Part shown: one piece after another, positions 1-5,811 of the stretch | How positions within the stretch are numbered: the first letter of the stretch is position 1 | Layout of the letters: each line of letters opens with the position of its first letter | Assembly: GCF_947568225.1 (NCBI RefSeq) | Contig: NZ_CANOOQ010000001.1 | Span: forward strand, 1,364,001 to 1,428,000 | Reading direction: 5' to 3' | DNA length: 64,000 bases | From: Faecalispora anaeroviscerum | GTDB taxonomy: Bacteria > Bacillota > Clostridia > Oscillospirales > Acutalibacteraceae | Translations under genes and position numbers: made by a program | The notes under the pieces: model-generated | Database searches by the model: none | Told to the model about the DNA's origin: nothing | What the model saw: only the letters and a program-made list of their open reading frames with translations

Positions 1-213
1 GGTGCCGGTGATGCCTTCGTCGGCATAAATGTCGACCAGTTCCCATTCCTCATTGCCGGTGATGAGTTCCGTGTAGTAGTCCACCTGCGCGGCAAAGGAA
101 TTGAGCTGATCATCCGAGTCGCTGCTGACTCTGGCATAAGCGCAGACACGCAGTTTTTCCGGCGTGTAATCATAAATCGGGTGAATTGGTTCAATAACTT
201 GTACCTGTGGCAT
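1..213 (-). CDS. Large serine recombinase, N-terminal part (cut by window edge)
   Basis: First 71 residues of a serine site-specific recombinase; the rest lies beyond the left edge. The ATG is at 211-213, preceded by an AAGGAG Shine-Dalgarno. The segment LRVCAYARVSSDSDDQ carries the family signature Y-A-R-V-S-S, whose first serine is the expected nucleophile, and the part before the edge (DIYADEGITGT) fits the start of the catalytic domain of TndX/TnpX-type recombinases that integrate and excise clostridial conjugative elements. It is the last gene of a minus-strand group with a SHOCT protein, a resolvase-like protein and a sigma-like protein, so I infer that it is the integrase of a mobile element. 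Full length and the DNA-binding part cannot be judged here. Confidence 0.9.
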   Translation of the reverse strand, partial: MPQVQVIEPIHPIYDYTPEKLRVCAYARVSSDSDDQLNSFAAQVDYYTELITGNEEWELVDIYADEGITGT

Positions 214-240
214 AATCGCCCACTCCTTTCGTGTGAGTTC

Positions 241-256
241 GATACCATTTGGTATC
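241..256. repeat. 16-bp palindrome upstream of the recombinase gene
   Basis: GATACCA-tt-TGGTATC is a perfect inverted repeat with 7-bp arms, 28 bp upstream of the recombinase ATG. A second, weaker repeat (CATAC...GTATG) follows at about 262-279. It could be an operator or part of a recombination site. The rest of 214-519 holds no gene that I can support. Confidence 0.45.
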
Positions 257-519
257 AGCTACATACACTACCATGTATGATTTAAGAAGTCTACAACATA
301 TTTCAGACACAAATCAAATGGGATATACTGTAGATGAGTTGTGATTAGGCTAAACATTACCAAGGATCTGTAGAATCCATTTGTTGTGACCAGCCACTCA
401 TTCTCTTATCTGTTAGTTTAGTTTTAGATGGTCGGGTCTTAGAATCCATATAAACCGCATGATCAGACACAGGCAAGTAGAATGTCACATAGATGCGGGA
501 ATAGCTATCACAATATCCA

Positions 520-675
520 CTAAATTGACCGGAGCAGGGGATGATATTTTCCGGCTGTGTATTCCTCTGCTTTTTTATATTCCTGCGGGGTAATTTTTCC
601 CTGTTCCAGAAGGGAGGAAAGGAAGCCCCGCGCCATTTGATACTTGATTTCATTCGTCAGTTTTTTCTTGGTCAT
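520..675 (-). CDS. SHOCT-domain small protein
   Basis: A 51-residue protein starting at the ATG at 673-675, with a perfect AGGAGG site that overlaps the stop codon of the upstream resolvase-like gene, so the two are probably translationally coupled. The C-terminal half (SSLLEQGKITPQEYKKAEEY) fits the SHOCT motif: a short helical pair with L-L-x-x-G-x-I-T-x-x-E-Y that is usually found at protein ends and is thought to mediate oligomerisation. Stand-alone SHOCT proteins of this size often sit between recombinase genes of clostridial conjugative elements. Its exact role is unknown; a cofactor or regulator of the neighbouring recombinases is the simplest guess. Confidence 0.75.
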   Translation of the reverse strand: MTKKKLTNEIKYQMARGFLSSLLEQGKITPQEYKKAEEYTAGKYHPLLRSI

Positions 676-686
676 AAGAGCGCCTC

Positions 687-1064
687 CTATCTGAGCAATT
701 GTGAAAAGAATGCGCCCTGCCGCCCAATGGTGATTTCACCTTCCAGCGGAGAATACACCTTTACACCACAGTCATTGAGCTGCCGGATGAAGTCAATGGT
801 TTTCGCCGTATCCCGACCGATACGGCTGACGGAATGGACGATCAAAGCATCCAGTTCACCTGTTTGGGCGGCTGCCATAGCTTCCTTTAAGCCTGAGCGG
901 TCAAAATCCAGCCCGCTGCCTAAATCCTCGGAAGCTCCGACAACCTCAAAGCCCATCTGACGGGCATAGCCGTCCAGCTTTTCTTTCTGATCTTTCAAAG
1001 CACCGTGCGTATCCTCCGGTGCGTCAATGCGGCAGTAAAGCCACGCTTTTTGCTTTGTATCCAT
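687..1064 (-). CDS. Resolvase-like serine recombinase domain lacking the catalytic serine
   Basis: A 125-residue single-domain protein with the resolvase/invertase fold: the N-terminal strand WLYCRIDAPED replaces the usual Y-A-R-V-S-T, and the C-terminal signature (SRIGRDTAKTIDFIRQL) matches the D-R-x-G-R-D region that contributes catalytic arginines. The nucleophilic serine is replaced by aspartate-alanine, so strand cleavage by the known mechanism is unlikely. There is no helix-turn-helix or zinc domain after it. The start is supported by GAGGAAA before the ATG at 1062-1064. It precedes the SHOCT gene and the true serine recombinase and is probably an accessory or regulatory subunit of the element's recombination system (inference). 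Confidence 0.8.
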   Translation of the reverse strand: MDTKQKAWLYCRIDAPEDTHGALKDQKEKLDGYARQMGFEVVGASEDLGSGLDFDRSGLKEAMAAAQTGELDALIVHSVSRIGRDTAKTIDFIRQLNDCGVKVYSPLEGEITIGRQGAFFSQLLR

Positions 1065-1564
1065 GATAATTTCCTCATTTTCAAAAATTTAATGCCACAT
1101 GCATAAGGACAGCCGCCGTTTAAAGAGCAGCTATCCTCATGGTATCTGGCATCAAATCGCCAGTCTTGTTCTTCGTTTTTTGCTGCTCCTATTCGACACT
1201 ACTTCCCGGAGCTGGAGCCGATTGGCTCTACAGGGCAGTCAGTTCAGACCGGCCTTGGTCAGTGGCCGTCATGGGAATCTCACCCCAGCCGGGATCTCCG
1301 GCTGCCGCCCCCATTGCGATGTCTGTGGCTGGACGGAAGTATCATGATAGGCTGTCCCGGTCTTGGCGGTACGATCCACCACGGATCGTTTTCCGGACAA
1401 ACATGATCGCTTTGCACCTTTGATGCTATCGTTTTTACAAACAGCTCTGACCTGCCTGCAGGTGGTCTTGGCGTGTTCTCCGACGCCGCTTTCGCTTATC
1501 GCGCGGAACAGCTAACGTATCTGAACTGCTGGATATGAAATTTTCAAGGAACACGGAGGATTAG
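1065..1564 (-). other. Long non-coding leader between sigma-like and resolvase-like genes
   Basis: About 500 bp without a credible protein gene on either strand; the short open frames here lack ribosome binding sites and family features. Read on the minus strand it would be the 5' leader of the recombinase group. It contains compact hairpins, for example ACGATCC-N5-GGATCGT at 1371-1389 and ACCTGC-ct-GCAGGT at 1450-1463. It could hold an attenuator or a small RNA, but no known RNA family is recognised. Confidence 0.4.
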
Positions 1565-1604
1565 AAAAATCCCCCTCACTTCTATAAAGGAAAAAGTGAG
1601 GGGG
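1565..1604 (-). terminator. Rho-independent terminator after the sigma-like gene
   Basis: An 11-bp perfect stem, CCCCCTCACTT / AAGTGAGGGGG (1571-1581 with 1594-1604), followed on the minus strand by ATTTTTC. It lies 15 bp after the sigma-like stop codon and separates that gene from the recombinase group. Confidence 0.85.
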
Positions 1605-1619
1605 TGTACAACTGAAAAA

Positions 1620-2033
1620 TCAGATTTTTATCATATTTTTCAGTTTGGACAGTATTTTCTTTTTGCGCTTACTGATGGTCTGTTGCGTTACAAGCAGTTC
1701 ATCAGCCAAATCCGCTTCCGTTTTGTCATATAAGAACAATTCATAAATCAATTTCTTTTCTTCCGGTTCTAAAGCGGAAAGAGCCAATTTCAGCTTTTGT
1801 AGTTGCTCCTGCGCTATGAGCTTGTCCTCAACACTCGGCTGATAAAGAGTAAATTGAAGCTCCACGTGAACGCCGTCCTCCTGAAAACGCTCCAAGGAGA
1901 GTTCAAAATCATGAGCAACCTTGTTTTGATATCTTTCTGCCTCACGATCTTTATGGTAAGCGTAATAGACCGCCTTGCTGACCTCCACGCGCTGGTGTTT
2001 CACGACAATCGTATATTTTTTATTTTCTGACAT
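1620..2033 (-). CDS. Sigma-70 region 4-like regulator of a conjugative element
   Basis: A 137-residue protein. The ATG at 2031-2033 is preceded at the right distance by GGAGG; an upstream in-frame TTG lies inside that site and is rejected. The N-terminal half is basic and rich in Q/E/R (MSENKKYTIVVKHQRVEVSK). The C-terminal half (KTEADLADELLVTQQTISKR) is a helix-turn-helix like sigma factor region 4, ending with a lysine-rich tail. Proteins of this kind (sigma-70 family, as in Tn916-like and related elements) are encoded beside recombinases of clostridial ICEs. It has its own terminator and probably regulates the recombination module. Whether it works as a true sigma factor is unproven, since region 2 is not evident. 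Confidence 0.8.
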   Translation of the reverse strand: MSENKKYTIVVKHQRVEVSKAVYYAYHKDREAERYQNKVAHDFELSLERFQEDGVHVELQFTLYQPSVEDKLIAQEQLQKLKLALSALEPEEKKLIYELFLYDKTEADLADELLVTQQTISKRKKKILSKLKNMIKI

Positions 2034-2616
2034 ATGCTTGTCCTCCAATTTTTCAAATTTGATTGAAAACGAAGGACAAGAAGGCGGCGACCGACAGCGG
2101 GGAATGATCCCAAAAGAAACAAAAAAAGCATACCTGCAGACATAACTGTCCGTTAGTACGCTCTTACAATTTAGTTCGTGTTCTACGTGCTTTGCCGGTT
2201 CATATTGGTGACCGCAATACTCCCATGAGCAGCTTGGGCTTTTTTTGACAGTTTACCAATTAAGGCAGCATATACAAGGCTGTCCGCTTCATCACGCTCG
2301 ACCGCTAATTAATAGCGGTCGGCTGAAGTTCAAGGCATATCGAGCACACATGAAAAATCCCTCCAAACCGCAAGTCTGGAGGGTGTATGTAATGAATGCA
2401 TGAAGAGAGCCCCACCAAACTCACGCTTTTTGTGTGACAGAATACTTACTAAATAGAAAAATCTGTCACAAGAACACATTTCTGCAATATTACACGATGG
2501 TAAAGCTGATATTGGTAATATCCCAAATATGGTGTAACTCTCCATTGTCAGGTGAGATATAAAAAAACGAAAAAAGTTTTGTTTTATGGTAGGGAAAGAA
2601 AAGCAAATCGAGGTAG
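2034..2616. other. Gene-free region with two hairpins
   Basis: About 580 bp with no supportable gene. It holds a GACCGCTA-attaa-TAGCGGTC inverted repeat at 2300-2320 and a terminator-like hairpin at 2353-2383. An open frame at 2330..2545 on the minus strand has no ribosome binding site, contains the hairpin and resembles nothing known. Part of 2340-2530 loosely resembles 7905-8010. Confidence 0.5.
2353..2383 (-). terminator. Terminator-like hairpin, minus strand
   Basis: CCCTCCA at 2359-2365 pairs with TGGAGGG at 2377-2383, and on the minus strand the stem is followed by ATTTTTC. No intact minus-strand gene ends just upstream of it, so it may be the relic of a lost gene. A similar hairpin lies at 7909-7930 after the TolC-like gene. 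Confidence 0.55.
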
Positions 2617-3275
2617 ATGATCGAGAAATACAGAATCAAAGGCATAAATGATGTCCATGAATTTGTGAGGATGCTAATCGCGGAGGCTATTCAGGCGGCC
2701 CTTGATGCAAATCTTGAATATGAACTGAGCTACTTCAAATACGATTACAAGAACAAACAATAGAAGAAACAGTTATTCCCAAAAGGCGGCTCAAGGGTAC
2801 CATGCGGCCAAGCAGGGCAAATATGGTTCTCTGCCCATTAAACAGCATCAAACAGATGTATCCGCTATTGAGGATAAGGTCATTTTTCTGTATTCATATG
2901 ATTTTCACCCGCGATATCCAGAAGACCAAGCAGAAGATGTACGGCATCGACATGGACGACAGCCGCGTATCCAAGATCACAAATAAGATTGCCGCTAATC
3001 CGGAAAGGGCAGGAGCAATCTCCCCAAAGCGTCTAACATTGCCCCTTCTGCTCGGGATGATGGGGCACAAAATACCTAACCGTAAAGTTTAGCGGGTAAA
3101 TTGGAATGATCTATCCGCTATGTTCAAATACTCGCTGGAAATCTGAAAGTTGATTTACGCGACCCATGCCATTCAAAACTTTAAGCTGCATCTCCGAACG
3201 CTTATCAAGACCAAAAGCACTTATATTTTTGATGATACGCTAATAAAAATTTTATATATTACCGACATTGTGTAA
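2617..3275 (+). pseudogene. Degenerate IS256-family (mutator) transposase
   Basis: Three pieces of an IS256-type transposase can be read in different frames. Residues from the ATG at 2617 (FVRMLIAEAIQAALDANLEY) match the family N-terminus and run into a TAG. The next piece (PIKQHQTDVSAIEDKVIFLY) is followed after a frame change by TRDIQKTKQKMYGIDMDDS and RVSKITNKI, the typical helix-turn-helix region. The final piece (IKTKSTYIFDDTLIKILY, stop at 3273-3275) matches the conserved C-terminus. The central part with most of the DDE catalytic core is missing, so the gene lost roughly half its length and is inactive. Intact terminal inverted repeats were not found. It marks an old insertion next to the recombination module. 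Confidence 0.85.
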
Positions 3276-3330
3276 AACACGATGTTGCTTTTTAACTCTA
3301 TAAAATCGTAATAGCAAAGGCTTTCAGGCG

Positions 3331-3645
3331 TTACATAGCTGACAATATCGCATCAATCTGCGACAGAGCCTTATAGGCGTTCTTATATGCCGGGCAAGCA
3401 TCTGATGGAATTGCATAGTTTCTTGTGAGGTTTCTGAGTTTTTCCAGTAAGGCTGTTGTCCTGCCAGTATCCATTCCATCTTCAAGTACGGCCTGCAGTT
3501 CGTCTGTTATCTGTTCAACTTTCATCAGCTCCGGATGTTTCGCCCCATGTATTTTCTGCACTCTCGGCAGGAACATATTCAGTGTCTTAAATGATTTTTG
3601 TACAGATTTTGGGCAGTTCTTTAAATGATTTGATCTTCCAAACAT
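3331..3645 (-). CDS. Truncated RIC/YtfE-like protein, copy 1
   Basis: A 104-residue protein with a GGAGG site 7 nt before its ATG (3643-3645). The segment PRVQKIHGAKHPELMKV and the later AIPSDACPAYKNAYKAL resemble the V-H-G-x-N-H-P-E-L and V-P-x-D-A-C-x-T-x-R-x-x-Y stretches of the di-iron (hemerythrin-like) domain of iron-sulfur cluster repair proteins (YtfE/ScdA/RIC). The last helix of that domain, with the H-x-x-x-E ligand pair (HIHLENN), is absent, as are the earlier histidines, so a canonical di-iron site cannot form in one chain. A paralogue lies at 5148..5444. A perfect FNR-type box at class II distance precedes it (3700-3713). I infer a role in iron or nitrosative stress. Confidence 0.65.
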   Translation of the reverse strand: MFGRSNHLKNCPKSVQKSFKTLNMFLPRVQKIHGAKHPELMKVEQITDELQAVLEDGMDTGRTTALLEKLRNLTRNYAIPSDACPAYKNAYKALSQIDAILSAM

Positions 3646-3671
3646 CTATTGTCCTCCATTCCTTTTTTCTC

Positions 3672-3713
3672 ATTATACTGGAGACTTTCGCTGCTTACCT
3701 TGATTTATATCAA
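3672..3713 (-). promoter_or_regulatory. FNR-type promoter of the RIC-like gene
   Basis: TTGAT-TTAT-ATCAA at 3700-3713 is a perfect FNR consensus. On the minus strand 28 nt separate its central dinucleotide from a perfect TATAAT (3672-3677), which places the activator at -41.5 (class II). The gene starts at 3645. Confidence 0.85.
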
Positions 3714-3739
3714 GTTCACTAAATTTATTAAAATATAGG

Positions 3740-4345
3740 GTTTAATACCCCGCCCTTAGAGGGCGCTATATACCGCGCCGCTTGCGGCACGTCAAAAAGG
3801 AGAATAGAATGAAGGCATCAAAACAAAGGAAGATAGGGAATGGGAGAAAGTGAAACAATCCATCTTTCGCATAACGTTTCGGTGCTAATCTACCATTTTG
3901 TGTGTCCAGCAAAATACAGGCGGGTAGTATTTGAAGAAGATGTTGATGAAGAACTCAAAAATGTATGTGTGGAAATAGAAAAACGCTATGATATAAGATT
4001 TTTGGAAATAGGGACGGATAAAAATCATGTGCATTTTCTTGTACAAAGTACGCCAAAAATGAGTCCGACGGAAATAATCACAATGATAAAGAGTATTACA
4101 GCGAGAGAAATATTCAAAAGATGTCCTGAAGTAAAGAAAAAGCTATGGGGCGGACAATTTTGGACAGATGGTTTCTACGTCAGTACGGTCGGTCAACACG
4201 GAAATGAAGAAGTTATCCGAAAATATGTCCAGAATCAAGGAACAGAGAAAGAATATAAATCTTTGCTCGTGCAGCAACTTTCCATGTTCGAGTGAAAATT
4301 ACCTGCCAACTCGGATACCCCGCTGCTTGCGGCGGGGTAGTTCAT
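3740..4345 (+). mobile_element. IS200/IS605-type insertion sequence carrying only tnpA
   Basis: The element contains a Y1 transposase gene and subterminal hairpins typical of this family: CGCCCT-tag-AGGGCG at 3751-3765 and GCCGC-tt-GCGGC at 3777-3788 on the left, and a longer imperfect hairpin (ACCCCGCTGC-tt-GCGGCGGGGT, about 4317-4338) on the right. Both ends share ATACCCCGC. No tnpB follows. The exact cleavage points are not resolved, so the limits are approximate. Confidence 0.75.
3840..4295 (+). CDS. tnpA: IS200/IS605 family transposase TnpA (Y1 HUH)
   Basis: A 151-residue single-strand transposase of full family length. HVHFLVQ holds the HUH metal-binding histidines, and the tyrosine in EEVIRKYVQNQG is the likely nucleophile; WGGQFWTDGFYVSTVGQHG is a conserved stretch of this subgroup. 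It cuts and pastes one DNA strand at hairpin ends as a dimer. The reading starts at the ATG at 3840. A 14-codon leader frame with the better ribosome site (AAAAAGGAG, ATG at 3810) ends in a TGA that overlaps the start, so tnpA may be coupled to it. The gene appears intact. No TnpB nuclease is adjacent. Confidence 0.93.
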   Translation: MGESETIHLSHNVSVLIYHFVCPAKYRRVVFEEDVDEELKNVCVEIEKRYDIRFLEIGTDKNHVHFLVQSTPKMSPTEIITMIKSITAREIFKRCPEVKKKLWGGQFWTDGFYVSTVGQHGNEEVIRKYVQNQGTEKEYKSLLVQQLSMFE

Positions 4346-4357
4346 TGAAATCTATAA

Positions 4358-4396
4358 AAATAAGGCAGAAACCATAAACGTTCATGGCATCTGCCT
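4358..4396 (-). terminator. Terminator of the Crp/Fnr gene
   Basis: AGGCAGA at 4363-4369 pairs with TCTGCCT at 4390-4396, with a CCAT/ATGG extension inside. The minus-strand stem is followed by TTATTTTTAT. It lies 53 bp after the stop codon of the regulator at 4449. Confidence 0.75.
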
Positions 4397-4448
4397 CAGA
4401 ATCCTGTTGTTCCTGTTTCCTGTTTGGCTAACAGGTACGATTCACCCA

Positions 4449-5108
4449 TTATAACACATTTCCCAGTGCGTCTTTCTGTAATAGGTTTATATTTTTCCCC
4501 GACCGCTCCAGCAATCTATCATCTTCAAACTGCCGCATCCGTCTTGAAAGGGTCTCGGGCGTGGTAGCTAAAAATGCTGCCAACTCCTTCATAGACAATG
4601 GAAGTACGAATGTATCCGCTCCGGCAACCTTTGATAGGTCAATCAGGTAGGAAGCGAGTCTTACTGCGACACTTTCCGTCGCTGTGCGGGTAGTCAGTTG
4701 GTCTGCCTCTGCCAGTCTGCGGCTGTATTCTTCTAGTAGCCTGACACTGATAGCAGGATATTGTATGAGTAGCTTCATGAATTCCTCACGCCCTATGACA
4801 CACGCTTCAATATCTGTCAGTGCTTCCCCGAAGCTGTTCGAATTGCAGGAGCCAAATAAGGTGTCTTCTCCTATGACATTTCCAGGTTCCAGTACACGAA
4901 GCAGCTGTTCCTTTCCAGAACCTGAAAGCTGATAAACCTTGATTCTGCCTTTTGCAAGGATGAATAATCCGCTTGATTTATTGGGGGAATAAATAATTTC
5001 TCCTTTTGCATAACTGCAGTGTTCCATGATTTCGCTGATTTTCTCTAGGTTTTCGTGACCTAAGTGATTGAAAATCGGCACATTCTCTGCACATACGTGT
5101 CCGGACAT
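4449..5108 (-). CDS. Crp/Fnr family regulator A (FNR-type recognition helix)
   Basis: A 219-residue regulator with a cyclic-nucleotide-like beta-roll (about residues 12-125), a dimer helix and a winged helix-turn-helix. The recognition helix TTPETLSRRM carries E-x-x-S-R, the triplet by which FNR reads TTGAT. Only one cysteine lies near the N-terminus (C6), so an oxygen-labile cluster like that of FNR is not obvious; a heme or another ligand is possible. GGAGGG precedes the ATG. It closes a minus-strand group with the RIC-like and HMA genes, and three TTGAT-N4-ATCAA boxes lie upstream of this group, of the P-type ATPase and of the gene at 3331. It is a good candidate for their local activator (inference). 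Confidence 0.9.
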   Translation of the reverse strand: MSGHVCAENVPIFNHLGHENLEKISEIMEHCSYAKGEIIYSPNKSSGLFILAKGRIKVYQLSGSGKEQLLRVLEPGNVIGEDTLFGSCNSNSFGEALTDIEACVIGREEFMKLLIQYPAISVRLLEEYSRRLAEADQLTTRTATESVAVRLASYLIDLSKVAGADTFVLPLSMKELAAFLATTPETLSRRMRQFEDDRLLERSGKNINLLQKDALGNVL

Positions 5109-5147
5109 TTTTTCCCTCCATTCCGAAAGCGTTTTGGCGAGGTTCTT

Positions 5148-5444
5148 TTAAGCAGCCTTGCTTATATTTTCTGTAAGCTTTGCCAAAAGCTCATAGGTTC
5201 TACAAAAAGTAGCACATGCATCTGCGGGAACCATAAAACTTCCTGTTATGAATTTCAGTTCATCTAACAGCTTAGCCATTTCTTCACTGCTTTTACCGGA
5301 TTTTTCACTTTTAAGAATGTCTGAATAAATTTCTCCCACTCTGGAAAGCTCCGGATGGTTTCCGCCGTGAACACGCTGTACAACTGGTAAGATCTTGTTT
5401 AATTCCTTTACATCGCTACTATTTACAATTTCCTGATATGTCAT
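5148..5444 (-). CDS. Truncated RIC/YtfE-like protein, copy 2
   Basis: A 98-residue paralogue of the protein at 3331..3645. LPVVQRVHGGNHPELSRV and FMVPADACATFCRTYELL align with the V-H-G-x-N-H-P-E-L and V-P-x-D-A-C-x-T motifs of the RIC di-iron domain, and again the protein stops before the final H-x-x-x-E helix. GAGGAGAG precedes the ATG at 5442-5444. It sits between the HMA gene and the Crp/Fnr gene in one probable operon under the FNR box at 5746-5759. Two independent copies ending at the same point argue against a chance truncation and for a functional short form. A hetero-oligomer or scavenger role is speculative. Confidence 0.65.
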   Translation of the reverse strand: MTYQEIVNSSDVKELNKILPVVQRVHGGNHPELSRVGEIYSDILKSEKSGKSSEEMAKLLDELKFITGSFMVPADACATFCRTYELLAKLTENISKAA

Positions 5445-5469
5445 GTTAACTCTCTCCTCTTTTTTATTC

Positions 5470-5685
5470 TTATGAAAGCTTCAATACTTCATAGCCGATA
5501 CTTCTGACAACCTCGGCGAGCTTTTTAGGTTCCGTTGTCTGTTCATCGTACTGCACCTTAGCTTTACTGGAGTTGAACAAGATGGACACAGAATCCACTC
5601 CCGGAGCATTCTTCAGTACAGTCTCGATTTTCTGTGCACACATAGGACAAACCAGTTCACTCAACTGCATGGTACATTTTTTCAT
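5470..5685 (-). CDS. Heavy-metal-associated (HMA) domain protein
   Basis: A 71-residue stand-alone HMA (CopZ-like ferredoxin fold) protein. The metal-binding loop reads L-V-C-P-M-C-A-Q-K, giving the C-x-x-C pair that holds a soft metal ion; the beta-alpha-beta pattern and the terminal G-Y-E-V-L-K-L are typical. The adjacent P-type ATPase has no N-terminal HMA domain, so this protein probably serves as its separate metal donor in the cytoplasm (inference). It has its own FNR-type promoter 60 bp upstream and leads the group HMA, RIC-like, Crp/Fnr. Confidence 0.88.
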   Translation of the reverse strand: MKKCTMQLSELVCPMCAQKIETVLKNAPGVDSVSILFNSSKAKVQYDEQTTEPKKLAEVVRSIGYEVLKLS

Positions 5686-5717
5686 ATGAAATTCGCTCCT
5701 TTTTCATTGATATCATG

Positions 5718-5759
5718 ATTTTAACATGGGTTGCTTATAAAATACTTGATGCAGATCAA
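5718..5759 (-). promoter_or_regulatory. FNR-type promoter of the HMA operon
   Basis: TTGAT-GCAG-ATCAA at 5746-5759 is a perfect FNR consensus; 28 nt after its central dinucleotide on the minus strand comes TAAAAT (5718-5723). This is the -41.5 class II geometry. The HMA gene starts at 5685. Confidence 0.82.
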
Positions 5760-5811
5760 CTTTTTACAATCTATGATTAAGACTGCGCTTTTTTCATGGA
5801 CTCATAGCCCT

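Noticed and set aside
357..653. Minus-strand open frame of 98 codons
   Set aside because: It lies in another frame across the SHOCT gene (520..675), which has a perfect ribosome site and a recognisable motif; the long frame has neither.
1099..1423. Two overlapping plus-strand open frames in the leader region
   Set aside because: No ribosome binding sites, no known motifs, unusual composition; the region is better read as structured non-coding DNA.
2330..2545. Minus-strand open frame of 71 codons
   Set aside because: No ribosome site, contains a terminator-like hairpin, and shows no protein-like pattern.
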